Below, one piece after another: positions 60,162-62,828 of a stretch of 62,828 nucleotides of DNA. The position numbers were made by a program, and so were the translations under genes. This stretch comes from an uncultured Gammaproteobacteria bacterium (GTDB lineage Bacteria; Pseudomonadota; Gammaproteobacteria; GCA-001735895). The notes beneath the pieces were generated by a model. It worked only from the letters and a program-made list of their open reading frames with translations, made no database searches and had not been told where the DNA came from. The stretch is from contig CAMYON010000003.1 of the NCBI GenBank assembly GCA_947260025.1, forward strand, positions 1 to 62,828, read 5' to 3'. Numbering within the stretch: position 1 is the first letter of the stretch; each line of letters begins with the position of its first letter.

Positions 60162-61912
60162 TAAACCAGCTCCCCTTTTTCCCTGAGCGCCGCCTGCCTG
60201 GCCTGCTGCAATGGGGAAATATCCATTTCGTTATGCGCTTTACCGGCTGAAATCATCGGGTACACGTTGGCTTCCTGGTCGGTGATTATATCGAGGAAGA
60301 CGGTTCGGTCCTTCAGCTTGAATGCCTCAGCCATCGCATCGTGCAAATCCTTCGGGTCGTCGACGCGGATGCCGACATGCCCGTAGGCCTCTACCAGCTT
60401 GACGAAATCAGGCAGCGAGTCCATGTAAACATGCGAGTAGCGTTTTTCGTAGAAGAATTCCTGCCACTGGCGCACCATGCCGAGATAGCGGTTGTTCAGG
60501 TTGATGATCTTGACGTGCAGGCCATATTGCAGGCAGGTCGAAAGTTCCTGCATACACATCTGGATGCTGCCTTCGCCGGTGACGCACGCGACGTCCTTAT
60601 CGGGGAAGGCAAGCTTGACGCCCATGGCCGCTGGCAGACCGAAGCCCATGGTGCCGAGGCCCCCGGAATTGATCCAGCGGCGCGGTTCGTCGAAATGATA
60701 AAACTGCGCGGCATACATCTGGTGTTGGCCGACGTCGGAGGTAATATAGGCATCGCCGCCGGTCACCTTGTATAGCTCTTCGACCGCTTCCTGCGGCTGA
60801 ATCAGGCCGTCCTTCTTTTCGTAGGCAAAGCTGTCCTGTTGCTGCCAGGTCTTGATGGTATTCCACCAGTTGTCGAGCGCCGTCTGGTCGACCCTGGCAT
60901 CGGTGCTGTCGATCTGCTTGATCATCTCGCTCAAAACCTGCTTCGCGCCGCCAACGATCGGGATGTCGGCATTGATCGTTTTCGAAATCGAGGCCGGATC
61001 GATATCGACATGAATGATTTGCGCGTAGGGACAAAACTTGCTGGTGACGCCGGTGATACGGTCATCGAAACGGGCGCCGATACAAATCAGCACATCGCAT
61101 TCGTGCATCGCCATGTTGGCCTCGTAGGTACCGTGCATACCGAGCATGCCGATGAACTGTGGATCGGTGCCGGGAAAGGCGCCAAGCCCCATCAGTGTCT
61201 GCGTGATTGGAAACCCGAGCCTGCGCACGAAGTCCCGCAGTTCCTGCGAGGCGTTGTCCATGATGATGCCACCACCGGTATAAACCATTGGCCGCTTGGC
61301 GCTGAGCATCAATTCCACCGCACGCTTGATCTGGCGCGGATGCCCCTTGAAGTTGGGGTTGTAGGAGCGAATGTCGACCTTGGCCGGGTACTCGTAGGGA
61401 ATCTTGATATGCGGTGCGGTGATATCCTTCGGGATGTCGACAACCACGGGGCCGGGGCGGCCGGTGGTAGCGACGTAGAACGCCTTCTTCAGCGTTTCCG
61501 CCAGCTTGCTCAAGTCCTTGACCAGGAAATTATGCTTGACGCAGGGACGGGAAACGCCGACCGCATCGACTTCCTGGAACGCATCCTGGCCAATCACGTG
61601 GCTCGGCACCTGGCCGGTGATCACCACCAGTGGAATCGAATCCATGTAAGCGGTGGCAATACCGGTAATCGCATTGGTCGCACCCGGCCCGGAAGTCACC
61701 AGGCAAACGCCGGGCTTGCCGGTGGCGCGCGCGTAACCGTCCGCCGCGTGCGAGGCACCCTGTTCGTGGCGCACCAGGATATGTTCCACGTCGGTCTGTT
61801 TTTGCAGCGCGTCGTAAATGTGCAGTACTGCCCCGCCCGGATAACCGAAGATATGCTTGACGCCCTCGTCCTTCAAAAACTGGATAATGATTTCAGAACC
61901 CGATAATTCCAC
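60161..61912 (-). CDS. ilvB: acetolactate synthase large subunit, biosynthetic
   Basis: 583 residues from a GTG preceded by AGAGG. Thiamine diphosphate enzyme with GYPGGAVLHIYDAL at the N-terminus, the catalytic glutamate in HEQGASHAADGYARATGKPGVCL, and the ThDP motif TGEGSIQMCMQELSTCLQYGLHVKIINLNN. Makes acetolactate and acetohydroxybutyrate. First gene of ilvB-ilvN-ilvC-pssA. Confidence 0.97.
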   Translation of the reverse strand: MELSGSEIIIQFLKDEGVKHIFGYPGGAVLHIYDALQKQTDVEHILVRHEQGASHAADGYARATGKPGVCLVTSGPGATNAITGIATAYMDSIPLVVITGQVPSHVIGQDAFQEVDAVGVSRPCVKHNFLVKDLSKLAETLKKAFYVATTGRPGPVVVDIPKDITAPHIKIPYEYPAKVDIRSYNPNFKGHPRQIKRAVELMLSAKRPMVYTGGGIIMDNASQELRDFVRRLGFPITQTLMGLGAFPGTDPQFIGMLGMHGTYEANMAMHECDVLICIGARFDDRITGVTSKFCPYAQIIHVDIDPASISKTINADIPIVGGAKQVLSEMIKQIDSTDARVDQTALDNWWNTIKTWQQQDSFAYEKKDGLIQPQEAVEELYKVTGGDAYITSDVGQHQMYAAQFYHFDEPRRWINSGGLGTMGFGLPAAMGVKLAFPDKDVACVTGEGSIQMCMQELSTCLQYGLHVKIINLNNRYLGMVRQWQEFFYEKRYSHVYMDSLPDFVKLVEAYGHVGIRVDDPKDLHDAMAEAFKLKDRTVFLDIITDQEANVYPMISAGKAHNEMDISPLQQARQAALREKGELV

Positions 61913-62128
61913 GCTAACCTCTATTCCTACGTCTAAAGTTGATTTGCTTATGCCAAACCCAAAATTCTATTATGGTTAATTTACAATTGCACTAATAACA
62001 GCTTGGATTTATTAGGAAAATCGGTAAAAAAGTAGCGATTTGGTCACGCTTCAGCGCTAATTTCAGCAAAAACCGGTACCCGGCGACCGATATAGCAGGA
62101 TGGCGCCGTACTAAACAGGCTCCAGGGT

Positions 62129-62359
62129 TCAGTTTTTCTTGAGTAAAAACACGAACTTCCCGCCTTCTTCGCTGGAAGAGAGCAGGGGGTTATTGGTTTG
62201 CTTCGAGAAGGCTTCGAAATCCTTGACCGAGCCCTGGTCGGTAGAGATGACGCGCAACGTCTGACCCCGCTCCATGTCGCTCAGCGCTTTTCTGGCTCGC
62301 AGAATCGGCAACGGGCAGTTGAGTCCCGAGGCATCAAGTTCGCGATCGAATTCGGCCAT
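62129..62359 (-). CDS. TusA/SirA family sulfur carrier
   Basis: 76 residues. The conserved active cysteine is Cys15 in LDASGLNCPLPILRARKAL. A strong SD AAGGAGGT lies seven bases before the ATG. TusA-like proteins carry sulfane sulfur for tRNA thiolation, cofactor synthesis or sulfur oxidation. It follows a rhodanese gene on the same strand, suggesting the rhodanese loads it. Confidence 0.92.
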   Translation of the reverse strand: MAEFDRELDASGLNCPLPILRARKALSDMERGQTLRVISTDQGSVKDFEAFSKQTNNPLLSSSEEGGKFVFLLKKN

Positions 62360-62440
62360 TAGATAAACCTCCTTATCATGTATTACAGGGTAGTCGCCAC
62401 CAGGCTTGCCGTTATATGCCAGCGTTCCCGAAAAGGCAAG

Positions 62441-62785
62441 CTAGCCGATAGTGTCGCGGGGTTCGGGATCCAGCGCATGCCCGCCAGAAGCCCATTTGAC
62501 CACGCCGCCGCGCAGGCTAATGACATTGTTGATTCCCTGCTGATTCAGGAATCGGCATACCTGGGCCGAACGACTGCCGGTGCGGCAATAGATAACGATT
62601 TGCCGCGGTGATTCGGTAAAGAAGTTAAGCTTTAGCGGAACCAGGTGCATCGGCAGGGTTACGGCATTTGGCAGTACCCCGCGCGCGATCTCCGCCGGCG
62701 TACGAATATCCAGCAACTCGAAGCGATCCTGTTTGCGTAACATTCGGTGCAGGTCTGATACGCTGATTTCCTTGATTCGTGGCAT
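62441..62785 (-). CDS. single-domain rhodanese-like protein
   Basis: 114 residues with one rhodanese domain. The active-site loop is intact: Cys in IYCRTGSRSAQVC, followed by GGVVKWASGGHAL. Transfers sulfane sulfur. Located 81 bases upstream of the TusA-like gene on the same strand. A cytoplasmic protein without a signal peptide. Confidence 0.9.
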   Translation of the reverse strand: MPRIKEISVSDLHRMLRKQDRFELLDIRTPAEIARGVLPNAVTLPMHLVPLKLNFFTESPRQIVIYCRTGSRSAQVCRFLNQQGINNVISLRGGVVKWASGGHALDPEPRDTIG

Positions 62786-62828
62786 TAAATTTCGATTCTG
62801 GAACGATTACTGTAGTATGAGGTCGATA

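Noticed and set aside
61913..62128. Leader peptide for ilvB
   Set aside because: No ATG frame rich in Val, Ile or Leu was found in the 216-base upstream gap; only a weak promoter candidate.

Overview
The window looks like a chromosomal stretch of a gammaproteobacterium. It is GC-rich and densely coded, with no sign of plasmid or phage. The evidence is gene order and family content: ffh-rpsP-rimM-trmD-rplS, dapA-bamC, purM-purN, DUF2066-hda, darP/pmbA back to back, xseB-ispA-dxs, and ilvB-ilvN-ilvC-pssA-leuA. Families largely typical of Gammaproteobacteria are also present (BamC, Hda, DarP, PlsB, DUF2066, DUF2069, DUF3187). I cannot name the genus. I see no tRNA, rRNA, CRISPR array, insertion sequence or prophage.

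Layout. 1-4.4 kb: glycine and serine breakdown (gcvP, sdaA). 4.5-6.45 kb: a bufferin-type RiPP metallophore locus (bufA precursor, bufB MNIO enzyme, bufC partner), with an ECF-like promoter and a terminator between bufA and bufB; this is the most interesting system here. 6.6-8.25 kb: a membrane retropepsin and aroC. 8.27-8.47 kb: a compound inverted-repeat (BIME-like) element. 8.5-16.4 kb: darP, pmbA, a DsrE-like protein, purMN, DUF2066-hda (hda appears to start at ATT), wrbA and arsC. 16.6-22.8 kb: envelope genes (LysM lipoprotein, thioredoxin, an orphan GspE-type ATPase, a lipoprotein, a TVP38 protein), a YcaQ-type glycosylase and a lytic transglycosylase. 22.8-31.4 kb: proS, a LysR regulator, a PerM-type exporter, dapA-bamC, two families of small enzymes, folE2 and a cold-shock gene. 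31.5-38 kb: one long leftward run of dxs, ispA, xseB, radA, corB-like and ypjD. 38.4-44.5 kb: a metallo-hydrolase, a perfect REP-like hairpin, then ffh and the ribosomal S16/L19 operon, followed by a large periplasmic repeat protein. 44.5-50.8 kb: heat-shock htpG with a sigma-32-like promoter, PilZ, FAD oxidoreductase, hslR, plsB. 50.8-55.9 kb: an alpha/beta hydrolase-OsmC fusion, a DUF3187 barrel, prfC, rimI and a family 4 uracil-DNA glycosylase. 56-62 kb: branched-chain amino acid synthesis with a leucine-rich leader peptide before leuA. 62.1-62.8 kb: a TusA-rhodanese sulfur-transfer pair.

How the genes work together. The right end forms a coherent leucine/isoleucine/valine pathway block (ilvB, ilvN, ilvC, leuA) interleaved with phospholipid synthesis (pssA). 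The left end removes glycine to serine and pyruvate. The bufferin genes would make a copper-sequestering periplasmic peptide. Several start codons were corrected from context: bufA, purN, hda, wrbA, arsC, dxs, rpsP, trmD, rimI and pssA.
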